From contig JBBMOA010000016.1 in assembly GCA_037954235.1 (NCBI GenBank), forward strand, positions 20,428,383-20,492,382: a stretch of DNA of 64,000 nt, given 5' to 3'. The position numbers and the translations under genes were made by a program. Each line of letters starts with the position of its first letter. The stretch's first letter is position 1. The stretch comes from Aulostomus chinensis (lineage: Eukaryota > Chordata > Actinopteri > Syngnathiformes > Aulostomidae). Shown here piece by piece: positions 51,610 through 63,333 of this stretch. Under the pieces are notes generated by a model, which was given only the letters and a program-made list of their open reading frames with translations, was not told where the DNA came from and did no database searches.

Positions 51610-52557
51610 TGGAGGCGGTGGTGCAACTCAAACGATAAAACCACACATTTAGTAGCCAAGGGAGAGCAGCAGAGAAGTCACTGTTTTCTACTGAAAAGCA
51701 AATAATTGCAGAAAAGGGTGGAATTGATCAGTCCATGATAATTGACCCCAAACTGAAATGCATCTAATTACACATAATGTACTATTTGGTTTTAGTGTCT
51801 GTCTTCAAGAGATGAATAACCAGCCTACTGCTGCACCTGATTATCAGAGTTGACCATGACACACCACTGTAACTGCTGTGGAGCTAGAAATCAAATGAGC
51901 ACATCTATTTTGTCTTCCTATGTGTTACAAACATCTCTATGATTATCTGTGTAAGGGATGGAACATCATCAAACACCGAACATGTCTCTTTATGCATGCT
52001 TGCATAACAATCTCCCGAACTCAAAATGTCATGCATTGGCCCTTTTTTCAGCAGCTATAGCAGGGTAAACACAGATGTAACCGATTAATTTATTTGGGGG
52101 TACCGTTCTGTTTTGTGCCATAGCCATTCCAACGAGCTAGCATGCACAGTACTACAGCCTTTGTCCACTTACATAGAACTGGGTCATAGTTAGTGGTAAT
52201 TACACTTGTGTCTAGGTTGAATTAATGGTTGCTAGGAGAAGACCCTCTAGAGACTTGTACCCAGTATTTTCGTGGTTTGGGCTAGTTTTCATTACTGTTG
52301 GTTTTGTGAGAACTAAAATAAGATGCTACAGGGATGATGTATTTTCATCAGCCAACCCTGAAGTTAGAATCACCACTGTTCCCTCAACCAAGGCCAGTGG
52401 GAATATTATGCTGGATTAATGCTGTGGCAAGCAAAAATTGATGAGATTTACGAATTTTGTTCAGCAAGCTCTTCACCAATAAGCACAACTTTTTATGGTT
52501 TTTGAAACATCACTGCACTTGTTAAAAATACAAAAGCTAACGTTATGCTATAGCTGC

Positions 52558-52602
52558 CTACAATTTCATTTAGCAGACGCTTTTGTCCAAAGCGACGAGC
52601 CT
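52558..52602. mobile_element. fragment of abundant fish repeat
   Basis: The string ATTTAGCAGACGCTTTTGTC followed by CAAAGCGACGAGC closely matches a motif recurring across fish genomes. Only a short piece remains. The family name is not certain to me. Confidence 0.55.
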
Positions 52603-53193
52603 GCTCACAGGACTTCAGCGTCACCACAGTCAAGTTGTTTCTAAACTGCTTTCAGGGTAGAATTCTTTTATCCCTCTCTTTAGCTTTAAATTATGTTTAT
52701 TTTTCCTTCTTTTTGAGTTATTAAATTTGTACACATGCACGTTTATCAGCAGCAGCATAGATCTAAATATGCAGGGATTAGCACAAAGTGTTCTTATTAG
52801 TTAAAAGTGATGATATTTGACAAGTTTAATACTATATATTAGCATTCTGCACCATACAAGTTGCTCATGCATCTTCGGCGGAGTAACACAAAAGTGATTT
52901 GGCCAACTAAATTACTTCCTTCAAAAATTACACGAGCAAAGTGAGCCACGTTACAGGAGTGGATGATTTAATGATGTGCGCAGTAGAACTTTATGAGAGG
53001 CGCCAAAAATCAGAGACAGACCTCATTATGAAGTGATAATTGGCTGAAGGGGCAGTCGAACGATCACCCCTCGAAGGCGCCGAGGTCAGTGCGCGTCAAG
53101 TTGAGACTTTATTGTCGCCGGTGTCCAGAGCGCTCAGAGAGGCGCACGTGGTGGTTCCCTCAGCTGGAGCGCAGCAGCGCAGACGCAGCCGCC

Positions 53194-53200
53194 TATATAA
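53194..53200 (+). promoter_or_regulatory. valop: valop TATA box
   Basis: TATATAA in the context GCCTATATAAGAGC, in a GC-rich setting, 359 bases upstream of the valop start codon. It predicts a transcription start near 53225. Confidence 0.65.
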
Positions 53201-53224
53201 GAGCTTCCCAGATGTCATTGAGCG

Positions 53225-53552
53225 GTCACTCAAGTTGCAAGCGCTTCTCAAGGCATCACCTCCGCCCTCACATGTAGCCTAGCTCCCTAACAGCTGCAGC
53301 GGGATCCTCTCTCCGCCGGCGCTCCACCATGTGCCACGGGCAGCGCGGATTCCAGAAGCTGAAGTTTGTTGAAGGAGCGTCCCGGGGCGCGGAGGATGCT
53401 CCTCCACTGCGCAGCTAGTGCGCGTCACAGCAGAACGCGGCTGTCCAGGAGGGAGCCACTTTAAATGAAGTTGCCATGACATAAAGAGAACCAGCTGGAT
53501 TTTCACTCAGTTAGGCTGACCCGCACACTTGGCTGCACCCCGGGCATGGACA
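53225..53552 (+). other. valop: valop 5' leader with six upstream AUGs
   Basis: If transcription starts near 53225 and the leader is unspliced, it holds ATGs at 53272 (followed at once by TAG), 53329 (29 codons, good CCACC context, stop at 53416-53418), 53396 (22 codons, stop at 53462-53464), 53465 (4 codons), 53476 (2 codons) and 53546 (25 codons, overlapping the main start and ending at 53623). The reading frames are seen directly; the start site is inferred from the TATA box. Such leaders usually lower translation of the main frame. Confidence 0.6.
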
Positions 53553-53916
53553 ATGGATACTTTAAGCCTGTCAGTGAACGCTGTGTCCTACACCGTGGCA
53601 GCCGAACTCTCCTACACCGATGATCCCTTCAACGGACCCATCAAAAACATCGCACCATGGAACTTCACCATCCTGGCCGTGCTTATGTTTGTAGTCACCT
53701 CGCTGTCTCTGAGCGAAAATTTCCTGGTCATGTACGTCACTTTTAGATTCAAACAACTCAGACAGCCTTTGAACTACATCATAGTCAATTTGGCCATAGC
53801 TGACTTTCTTGTCTCCCTCACCGGTGGACTTATAAGTTTCCTGACAAACGCCAGGGGCTATTTCTTCCTTGGGCATTGGGCTTGCATCTTGGAGGGGTTT
53901 GCTGTTACTTTTTTCG
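53553..53916 (+). CDS. valop: VA opsin exon 1: N-terminus, TM1, TM2 and most of TM3
   Basis: The exon encodes residues 1-121 and the first base of codon 122, then a GTAGGT donor. The start MDTLSLSVNAVSYT is chosen because ACAATGG has A at -3 and G at +4 and is in frame. The segment DDPFNGPIKNIAPWNFTILA and the TM1-TM2 stretch with LRQPLNYIIVNLAIADFLVS are typical of vertebrate-ancient opsins. C111 forms the conserved disulphide with C188, and E114 is the counter-ion position (rhodopsin E113). VA opsins are non-visual G-protein-coupled photopigments found in retinal horizontal and deep-brain cells of fish and birds; eutherian mammals lack the gene. Confidence 0.95.
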
Positions 53917-54486
53917 GTAGGTGTCTTTTCTTCACTTTCTTTCCGGCATCGCACGGCTGCGCGTGAGTGTAGTCTATCTCCCGAAACTGTAGGTGTCAGT
54001 GTCGGAGCGGGTTGTGATGTAAATATTACGAAAACGGCTTTACGTTGCGCAATCTCAATCTTAAAACAGCTGTTTGCACATCTGGCAAATCTGGTAGGAA
54101 GGTCGAGTAAAAGTGTCATTTAAGTTGTTTACGGTTGATATTACAAAGAATATAAAAATAAATAAATGGCCACAGTAACCAGAATTACACTGCAAGGAAT
54201 TAACAAGATATTACCTGTGAGGAAATTAATACCGTCAGATAATTCGATATCACAGGCGAGCAAACACGTTTCTTAACATTAGAGGGATTTTTACAGATGT
54301 TGTAATGTGTTGATAAAGATTCGATCAGCTCTAGAAATTAATTTTGGAAGTGCATATCACCTTCAACCTGCTCCTTTTTTTTAAAGCCCGGTCCATTTAA
54401 TGCAGCACATGGTGAGTTCAAACCAGATCTGAGGATTGGGATGAAGGAATTCAAATCTTGATGAACTTTGAAGACCCCCCCCCCCT

Positions 54487-54487
<1 letters not shown>

Positions 54488-54555
<68 letters not shown>
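54488..54555. repeat. (CA)n microsatellite
   Basis: About 34 CA units preceded by a C run. Confidence 0.97.
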
Positions 54556-54559
<4 letters not shown>

Positions 54560-55685
54560 CATAAGCTCACCTACTGCAGGAAACAGCTGCCATAAATGCA
54601 CTGTTGTGAATGAGATCATGGTGGAGACTTAATGTTGCAGATTTTTCAAGAAACAAAACCTGAATCATATTTGCTGCTCTGGATCAATATGAATGAATAC
54701 AGACTGGAGGATCCGAAACATAATGGTGTAAAGCCACACTCCCAGCAGATGTTAGCACATGCTCACTTGGTGCATGACTTGTCATAAGTAGGTTACAAGG
54801 CACCACCACAACCATCAATATCATTCAATTTTCTCACTGGATTGGTCTGAGGTCTCTACTGAAAGCCTGTTTAAGACCAATTACAAGGCTCCCTGAGTGG
54901 ATACCAGGAGAGTGAATATGTAATTGATTTAGACTTAAGTTTGTAGTCACCTGAATCCCATTTTGGTGATGGACAAACAGGTCAGTCACAAGGTGTCTTA
55001 ATTACACAGCATCCAGCAGTGTTACTTTACGAGGGGTGCACATCTAGAATAAGGTGTAAAGTTGAACCATTTCAAGCGGGGGGGTAACCGGAGCGTGAAA
55101 ACACCCCACGCTGATTCAGGTATGGTGTGTATTATGACCAGAAGACTCCACCTCTGACTTGTAACATTGTTCAGAGTCTTGACAAAAATAACTCTGGTCA
55201 AAGATTAGCTGCAGCACCAGGACGAGAGGCTCTGACTAAAGCACCTGGCTGACGTAATAAATGACCAGCAAGGAACCATGATGATGAATAGTCAATATCA
55301 TCTTTAAAGGCCTGAATTTGGCCTTTTTCAGATTAAGATGCTTTGCCTTCAGGAGCGATTTTTGTTCATGTAGGGATACAAAATATTCTTGAGGGTTTTT
55401 TTTCAAGGTTGGTCATAAATTTGGTCTTACAACGTTCTCAATTTGATTATGATACCAAAACTGATAAAGATACTTCTCTTAAATGGGTATGTGAAAAAAT
55501 AATCATAACCTTTGAGGGCAAGTTCCCTACATATTCTGGAAATTAATCATGTAAATATTACAAGTTAAGAAATGCAGACCAAAATTGGACAGAAATATTA
55601 TTAAGTTCATAAAACTAAAATTCAAGATATATATGAACAAGGTAAAATGCCAACAAAATAAATCATGCGCATGTTTGAATTTTTT

Positions 55686-55944
55686 GGGCAGCATGGCTCA
55701 GGGGTAGAGTGGCCGTCTAGCAACCGAAGGGTTGCTGGTTCGATCCCCGATCCCGGTGACCATGTCGAAGTGTCCTTGAGCAAGATACTGAACCCATAAT
55801 TGCTCCTGATGAGTAGGTTGGCGCCTTGCATGGTAGCCTCCACCATCAGTGTAATTGTGAATGGGTGAATGAGATGACACTGTAAAGCGCTTTGAGTGCC
55901 GCTAAGGTAGAAAAGCGCTATATAAATTGAGTCCATTTACCATT
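55686..55944 (+). mobile_element. tRNA-derived SINE, type 2
   Basis: The head GGCTCAGGGGTAGAGTGG (A-box-like) and GGTTCGATCCC (B-box) are tRNA-like. The body CTTGAGCAAGATACTGAACC leads to the 3' end GTAAAGCGCTTTGAGTGCC and AAAAGCGCTATATAAATTG, a common fish SINE end. It is the complete version of the type-2 head found in the composite elements. Confidence 0.85.
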
Positions 55945-57320
55945 TTAATTTTAAGATTTCTTCAGCTTCTCAAACACATCATGACTTTTCCAAAACAAGC
56001 TTCAGATTTTTACTCTCATATTAAACTAAAACCAAACATATCTTCTTGGCTGCCACATTTCCGGTCGCGCGACACAGCTCAGCTGGACACGTCTGGGCTG
56101 TTTTGACGTTTGCTAATTAGCAATGTAGTGAAAATACTCGGGGGTGATGCAGCCACCCAAGCTTTTCAAGAAATCATGTCATGTTATTACGAGCTGCTTG
56201 TTGGATATCGAATCGCCCATCCCTCACTTTTACAGCAGTTTACAACCTTGCGGCTAACGACCTCTACAGGATGGCATTAAGCTAGCGCATTTTTGCATCT
56301 GACTGTCAAAACAGGCTGGAGGTCATGTGCTGTATGGTCAAAAACAGCTGTAAACACCTTGGCTTGAAGCACACATTTTAAATATGCTGCGAGAACGCTC
56401 CTGAAACCCAACTGAGACTGACATATTGCTCTCTTAATTGGAAAATGCAAAATTTGGGAAAAATCCAATCGTGATTTTTACATTTTTTTTAAATTTTTTA
56501 ACCCTTTTCAAATCTGGAGGATTTTTTTTTTGAGAAAAAAAAGAGCGTTCGTGTAATTGTAAGCTCTGACATGGTGCCTCCTCTGTGTCTTGGCAGTAGG
56601 ACGGATGCTACTTTTAATATTCTGCTCAGAATTATCTTAACGTCTGTGCGACTGCCTAGATAAAGCGATGTGCTTCTAGATGTGCACTGTCCCTCCACAC
56701 CGTCTCAGGTCTACTCTAGAGGGTAGAAAAAGAGCACTGACGTACTCGAGTCAGTTTCATTAGCCAACCTTTTCAGCGACTCTTGTTTAAACGTGTGAGG
56801 TATAATTGAACATCCTGGTCTCTGCCGCTCTCTTTTGTCTCTTCCAATGAGCGTACTCAGCTGACACTGATAGTACCTGGCTGCAGAGATTGGTAATTAC
56901 CCGGTTGGTGAGAGTGAGTTATTACCATAATTAAAGTGTGCTTCTTTTTTTTTTTCAAGGCCATTAGGAGACAGCCTAATACACCCTCCTGGATATTTAA
57001 ACTATTTCTAGTGACAGTTCCTCTACTTTTAACTCTGAGCATTATAGAATTGGGATAATTTGCCAAATATGAAGGAATAGCTGCACGGAGTATGAACCAG
57101 GCCAGTTCCAAATGCTGAGATATCATGAGATCTAATGATCGAGGGAAGCAATTTAAAAGAGATCACATTCTGCACTCAAAAATTGCAACATAATTTTGTC
57201 ATTCTCGGTTATCAAATGAAAAGCACAGATTTTCATAGATATTAAAAATAAATTCTAGGATTTGGTGGGGTTTTGTAATCTTCTATGAGCAGCAGACTGA
57301 CCTCCTGCTGTTTGCCTCAG

Positions 57321-57531
57321 GGATCGTGGCCCTCTGGTCGCTGGCTGTTCTTTCCTTCGAACGGTTCTTCGTGATCTGCAGGCCTCTGGGGAACATAAGG
57401 CTGCAAGCGAAGCACGCCATCCTAGGTCTGCTGTTTGTCTGGACCTTCTCCTTCATCTGGACCTTTCCTCCAGTGTTAGGCTGGAACAGATACACTGTAA
57501 GCAAGATTGGAACCACCTGTGAGCCGGACTG
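57321..57531 (+). CDS. valop: VA opsin exon 2: end of TM3, TM4 and extracellular loop 2
   Basis: The exon encodes residues 122-191 and two bases of W192, between a TTGCCTCAG acceptor and a GTGAGA donor. It contains the E135-R136 pair (FERFF, the opsin form of the DRY motif that holds the receptor inactive and contacts the G protein). CRPLGNIRLQAKHA forms intracellular loop 2, and TM4 ends FIWTFPPVLGW. C188 in TTCEPDW is the disulphide partner of C111. The exon is 211 bases against 169 in rhodopsin, so intron 2 lies 42 bases further on. Confidence 0.95.
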
Positions 57532-57993
57532 GTGAGAAATGTCCCTCTGTCATCTATGTTCACACTTGGGCTTTATATTTTCATGATCAGTCCTCACTGA
57601 AAGATTGTCTATGGTGAAATTTTTTTGAGAAACTGTCCATATGACAGTGAAGGTTGTGGATTATCCAGAAGAACTTCACCTTTGTTTCTTAGAGATGTGT
57701 TGCTGCTTTACTTATATTTTCAGATCTTACTGTTATGCTTTGAGCCTTAAAAATTAAATTCTATTCAGTTCTTCTTTGGCAGCCCAGTTTCAGAGCGCAA
57801 TATCTCTAAGAATCAAAACTTCATCGTACAAAATCACTGTCATGAAAAAAAAGGTTTGTATGAAGTGACCCTTTAATTCTGGAGGCTGCAGTTGTTTATT
57901 TAGCTGTCAGAGTGCACTGATGCAGAGAAAGGATTGCTTTATTGTTTTGCTTGGAAATGGTGATGACTGTGAGTCATGGATGCTATCTAATGC

Positions 57994-57996
<3 letters not shown>

Positions 57997-58055
<59 letters not shown>
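57997..58055. repeat. (CA)n microsatellite
   Basis: Perfect CA run in valop intron 2. Confidence 0.97.
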
Positions 58056-58058
<3 letters not shown>

Positions 58059-60544
58059 CACAGGTGTTCTGGTATTGGCATGAAAAATCATTCCTTCACT
58101 TCAAATAATCAAAAACAGAATTAGCAATTTAATCATCCAGGTTACTTTTGGCTCATTTTGGGACAATGAATATCTAACCCTTAATCAGTGTGTGTGGACT
58201 GAATGAAAGTCCACTAGCAATAAAAACTACTGTTGTGTATACATAGACTTGAGTCTAGGAATGGCAAAGTACCACTATTTCCATGTATGCTACCGATCCA
58301 ATATAGTCTCTTTCGATCTCTGAAAATGTTAAATGTGAACAAAAATATTCCACAATATTCCCTACTTTCATAAAGAAGTAAAAACAGGCAATTGGATTGT
58401 GTTATACACTTAACAAATGTTTTCTGTCTGTGTTACATCAGACTCTTCTAACTGTACAGCATGTAGCAGAATGTTGCTCGGTTATGTTTCTGTTGGAATT
58501 TGGGCTAATTTGATCATATTTGTATGCATATTTCAAATATCCAATCAGTGAGATGAGCCAGTATTGGGTCAGTACCAATATCAGTTATCACATTGGCACA
58601 TCCATACCAGGAACTGCTATATATTGCTGAAAAAAACAATGAATGGTATCAAAAACAAAGTCTGATATCAATACAGACTCAGGGATTGTAACATTCAGTC
58701 TTTAATTCCACGTGAAAATCTACTGGTGACCCCTGACCTTTGGCTGGGATATAACCTGGTTATGTGATATAACCAGACACTTAGAACACAAACAGTTCAG
58801 CATGATAAAATGTTTGACAATCAACCCACTGGCTTACATCAACATTGCTGCTTCAGCCTTAAGAGCAACCGTTGTGAACGTTCTCATGGTTAAAGTCAAG
58901 AGGAAGTCCATGCTGACCTTGGCCCTCCGGGGGCCATCTGGTTAATGCTGTTTAGCTGCTGTGATCAAAGACGTGCACATCGGGGGCTGAGTCTCCGCCT
59001 CGAGCCCTGTAAGGAAACTATTGCTCAGATGAAGCGTGGGGGTTGGGATGGTCCAGACAATCCAATTAAAAAAAATTACCTTATGGAGACACCAACATAC
59101 AGATGACCCCATCCACCTCTGACTGCACCCAGCTTGAGATCTGTCAGAAAACATTTGGTTAACAGCAGGAGCTTGAGCTGTGCAGGAGTGAGAAGTCCAG
59201 AATGCTCCTACATGCAGAGTCAGTATGCATTTTAAAAGCCTCATTTATGTGCAACTTTTTTATCATTGGATGCATTTGGATGTTCAGCTTAAAAGAGAGG
59301 TTTTATGTGATAGTGCTGGTGAAGTGTTAGGGAAATGACAGTTGGCATACAATCTGTGAAGCAGTTTTCCTTCATGTAGGTTTTTAATTATATCAACCAT
59401 CAAACTTTTAATACCAACCAAGTGCAAGCAGTTCACTCTCCTCCCATGTTCCGGCAGCTGCATCAGTCTCTGGTCCAGGAGGAATCCTGAACAACAGAAC
59501 ATGACCTAAGTTTCATTTATATTTGGATGTTTGGAATATGTGGAGCCTTCACCATATCCTTAGCACGTGAGCTACACCGTAGCTGAGCATTCAGCTGATG
59601 TAGCAGAGTCTGGCTTCAAATTAACTTAAATGGTGCTTTGCTGATCCTCTTTGGAGTTGGAGCAAATGAATGTGGACTGAAAGTTACATTTCCAGAAATA
59701 AATGGAGCACTTAAAAAGAGCTCAGACCTGCAAAGGTATTTATGTGGAAAGGCTTAGGAGGAAATGCAATGTCACGAAGTGGACTAGTCACTGCTGTTGC
59801 CGTTTGCATCACATAATAGGTAACATTACATTTCTAGGGAGGTGCAGGTGTATAGTATGTTACAGGGTACTCTGCAGGGTATGTGGCTATGTATAGTCCC
59901 ACCATAAATCAGGACTCAATGCAGTATAATTCAAGCTTTTGAGAGGGTCACCAGTTAGGTTTTCATGGATGTATTTTGATATGCATTTTGAGTACTGAAA
60001 AAGATTGATGGAAATGGCAAAATTGAAAAAAAAAAAACTCCTTTAATTTCACAAAAGATGGTTTGTTTTATTTAGTGCAGTTGTTAATCTTTTTCAAACA
60101 AGGTTAATTTAGCAATCTGAGGGATGGAAACTCAGTTTCTCTGATGTTGTGCGTCTGGATCTCACGTGGCTGACCAGCTGTTTCTGCAGCTGTCGTCTTC
60201 TCTGTCGTTGTCTCTGGAGAACATGCAACATGTTTGATACGAGCTGGTTCTCTTGAACGATTGCAAATAATTCAAGGTAATTCTGTGAAACAGCTCGTTT
60301 TTTTCTACTCCGTTACATCCTCAGCCATTGCCTATACTGCCATCTTCTGGTGGGATTATGCAGTCTGTTTTGTTCGTTCTATCTTCTTTCGACATTTTAG
60401 AATTTTCTTGAAATTCAAATGAGTGAAGTGAAATGGAGACACAATTATTGTGTAAATTTGACAATAATTGTTCTGGTGCTGAAATGTTGGATGAAACACA
60501 TTGGGTGTTTGTTAGGCAGATGTGCAGCTCTGCATTCTCCAGTC

Positions 60545-60714
60545 GTCCATCCATCCATCCATTTTCTACACCCTGGACAGATCGCCAGTCCATCACAGGG
60601 CCATCAGGAGCAATTAGCGGTTCAGTATCTTGCTCAAGGAAACTTTGAGGGGCAAGTGAGGGTCGAACTCGCGACCTTTAGGTTGCTTGACAGCCACTCA
60701 ACGTCTGAGCCAAG
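60545..60714 (-). mobile_element. composite SINE: type-2-like head, type-1 tail, inverted
   Basis: The minus-strand head has CAGACGTTGAGTGGCTGTC and a B-box-like GCGAGTTCGACCC, then TTGAGCAAGATACTGAACCG and CTCCTGATGGCCCTGTGA. It then joins GGACTGGCGATCTGTCCAGGG and a GGATGGATGGATGG tail. The junction is like that at 28559-28800. Confidence 0.75.
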
Positions 60715-61749
60715 CATTCTCCAGTAGTTTCCAATTTTAATTATATTTTTGGCAGACGGGCCTGCTGCTTCATTTTACTTTTATGCGATGAAAGTATAGC
60801 CAGGAGTGTAAATGATGACTCATGTGAGGAAACAAATGAAGAAGTTAAATGTGAGCCATGTCAAATGAAAGTGATCTATTAGGATGGAAATGGATTTTAA
60901 TTTGGTTTTAGTCTTTTGAGAAATTAGTTTCAGTTTCCGTAGTAATTTGACTTAGAGTTGTTTTGATCTAGTTCTACTAAACGAAGCATGAAACCATTGT
61001 TAGTGAAGAAAAAATTAAGCCTAGCTTCATAATGAATTCCTCATTTTTGTTTTGTCTGAGCCCACTTAGGCCCCATCTATGACAGTGCCACTGAAATGAA
61101 AAGTGTCTTTTTATACCAGACTTAAACACAGCAGACTTAAACCTACAGTGCAGCACTTTAAAAAATCGCACAATTAATTCCTCAACAAACGAGTTCTCAC
61201 AACACTCAATATGCTCATCACCACCAGGTAAATCTCTTTGCATTAACAGTATATGGAGTGCATCCAGAGCTTCTTTCCCATTGGCCAAAATACCTACTAA
61301 CATGTGCGAACACCTGTTTTATTTCTGCACTGGAGAGTAGTTGAAGCGGTATTCCTCCTGGATTAAATCACCCTGTATTAGATAGAGCATTTATCAGCTT
61401 GGCCCTGATTGCCATAGATGGGAACACAAAAGTGGGGCTAATGAGGTATTTTGCAGCTGGCCCGTGGTTGAAGCATATTATCAGCAATATACGTAGAGGT
61501 AACGAAAGCTTTTCCCCTCCTTCACACCGTTGCTGTCCTCCATGCTGCTTTTTCTATTGCTACCAAAGATTGTCTACAAGCCCAAAATGCTACATTCTGT
61601 TGCTTTTTTTGGCAAAATCTTTGTCTTCTTTCCAATGCATTTGTGAACGTGACACAAAAGCAGGCAACTCTTCATCTGTTTGAATTGTGAACCAGACCTG
61701 TCAGCTTTATAAAACAGATTTAAAAAAAAGTGTGTGCATGCTGGTGTGG

Positions 61750-61810
<61 letters not shown>
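61750..61810. repeat. (TG)n microsatellite
   Basis: Perfect TG run in valop intron 2. Confidence 0.97.
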
Positions 61811-61814
<4 letters not shown>

Positions 61815-62226
61815 TGTGTAAAGGTATAAGCTTCTCCCGCCTTTTGCCTGAATGGCTCACCCTGTTGTACTGTTTGCAAATATACTATTATATATGTAGT
61901 AGAAGCCATTTTGAAGATGTTTCCAAAGCTAAATGTTAAATGATGTAATATAGAATACTTCAGTTATTATCACAAGTCTGATTTACTAGATCTAACTCCA
62001 ACAACACAAGCTTAACAAATCACATTGTTTTTTCCCCATCCTTCTGCTACACATCCATAGTTTAAAGACCTCCAAATTGTTTAAAATTTGTGACTGTGGG
62101 GGGAAAAAAATCCAAGGGCCATGAGGTCAACAACAAGAGCTGATTTAGTTTCAGTAAAATTAAAGAGGGCAGAAGTGGCAGGTTCAGGTGGAGACATGTG
62201 AGCACATCCAAAGGGTGAACGTATGT

Positions 62227-62316
62227 ATGGGTGCGATTAGAATGAAAATTACCACGTTTGCCCGTGTCGGCATGGGTGCGATTAGAACAAAAATTAGCAT
62301 GATTCCCCATGTAGGC
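62227..62316. repeat. imperfect 45-base tandem duplication
   Basis: Units 62227-62271 and 62272-62316 both begin ATGGGTGCGATTAGAA and end in GTNGGC-type sequence, with scattered substitutions. Confidence 0.85.
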
Positions 62317-62572
62317 GAGAAGTGTGAATGATTCGCATGGACCTCTGAACATAGGGGGGATTACTGATAGTTACTCTCTCAAGGCTCAGAGTGAGCTGCT
62401 ATCAAGGGGTCCAGCATGTCTAGAAGCACACCCCATTAGAAGTTATTTAGTGCAGATGTACTTTGCAAATCCTGCACGACTGTACTGTGTATTAGTGTAA
62501 AGTGTGCTATGAGCTTATCAAACTGATTTGTTTGTTTGCAACAGTGACTCACAAACTCAGCAGAGCTTTACT

Positions 62573-62578
<6 letters not shown>

Positions 62579-62618
<40 letters not shown>

Positions 62619-62630
62619 GTGCGCGCGCAC
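62579..62630. repeat. (GT)n/(GC)n microsatellite
   Basis: GT run ending in GCGCGCGC, a purine-pyrimidine alternating tract. Confidence 0.95.
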
Positions 62631-63215
62631 GCGTGAGTCACGACCTGTAATTCTGCATATAAATGAATAAGGATCACAAACAAGTACTCACTTCCCTGGC
62701 TGAAGAGCTGTGCATGTACAAATACTTCACCAGACACACGTGCAAACACATACACACTCTGCCTGCCAGGTACTTCCTTACAAATTAAACTGGAGCTTGC
62801 TTCATTTGATGATAGTAGGTATTCTCATGGAAATAACATAATTAGGCTAAATTAGTAGCCTGAGGGCCCCTAATTGTGTCACAGAGATTTGTCTCAGCTG
62901 TGAAATTTCCATTTTAACCGAAGCTCAAATGAGGTGCAAAACTGTCTCTCTCCCAACAGATAAAAGCCTCTGAATGTCAAAATGACATTTCACAGAAGTG
63001 TTGGAGCCGAGAAATTATGGGAATTCTAACCATTTTGTTCTTAAAGGGACATTGGGGTTCAGTTTGATTGAACAAATTTGTTACATGCATGTATATTTCA
63101 GGAGCAATAATTGGATAAAACTGTAATGCTCAGTTCTATGAGTGTATCATTGTTGCCAGTTTATGCTCTGACTAAACACAGCTTCAGTTAAAGTGTGTCG
63201 TCCACCTCTCAACAG

Positions 63216-63333
63216 GTATTCATCCAACATCGTAGATCACACCTACATCATCACTTTCTTCGCCACCTGCTTCATTTTGCCTCTGGGAGTGATCTTCTTC
63301 TGCTATGGAAAGCTCCTGCGGAAGCTCAGGAAG
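63216..63333 (+). CDS. valop: VA opsin exon 3: TM5 and start of intracellular loop 3
   Basis: The exon completes W192 and encodes residues 193-231, between a CTCAACAG acceptor and a GTCAGT donor in phase 0. It reads YSSNIVDHTYIITFFATC and then FILPLGVIFFCYGKLLRKLR plus K. This covers the end of extracellular loop 2, TM5 (with the conserved Pro and Tyr) and the basic start of loop 3. The exit point corresponds to rhodopsin residue 231/232, where intron 3 of rhodopsin lies. TM6, TM7 and the Schiff-base lysine are outside the window. Confidence 0.94.

Larger units (their letters stand above)
51091..53039. other. valop upstream region
   Basis: Contains a (TG)n run at 51537-51608 and, at 52558-52602, a piece of a very common fish dispersed repeat (ATTTAGCAGACGCTTTTGTC). 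Nothing else is recognised. Confidence 0.5.
53917..57320 (+). other. valop: valop intron 1
   Basis: GT-AG intron in the conserved opsin intron-1 position (after FFG, before IVALW). It contains a (CA)n run at 54488-54555 and a type-2 SINE at 55686-55944. No other exon is seen. Confidence 0.9.
57532..63215 (+). other. valop: valop intron 2
   Basis: Large GT-AG intron. It holds microsatellites (57997-58055, 61750-61810, 62579-62630), a composite SINE (60545-60714) and an imperfect 45-base tandem duplication (62227-62316). No coding exon of another gene is recognised. Confidence 0.9.

Noticed and set aside
53529..53552. Upstream extension of the opsin frame beginning at a TTG
   Set aside because: The ATG at 53553 has a good context and gives a typical VA opsin N-terminus; a TTG start is not expected.
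53571..54119. 182-codon minus-strand frame opposite valop exon 1
   Set aside because: It is the antisense shadow of the opsin exon and its flank; the + strand carries the clear opsin sequence.
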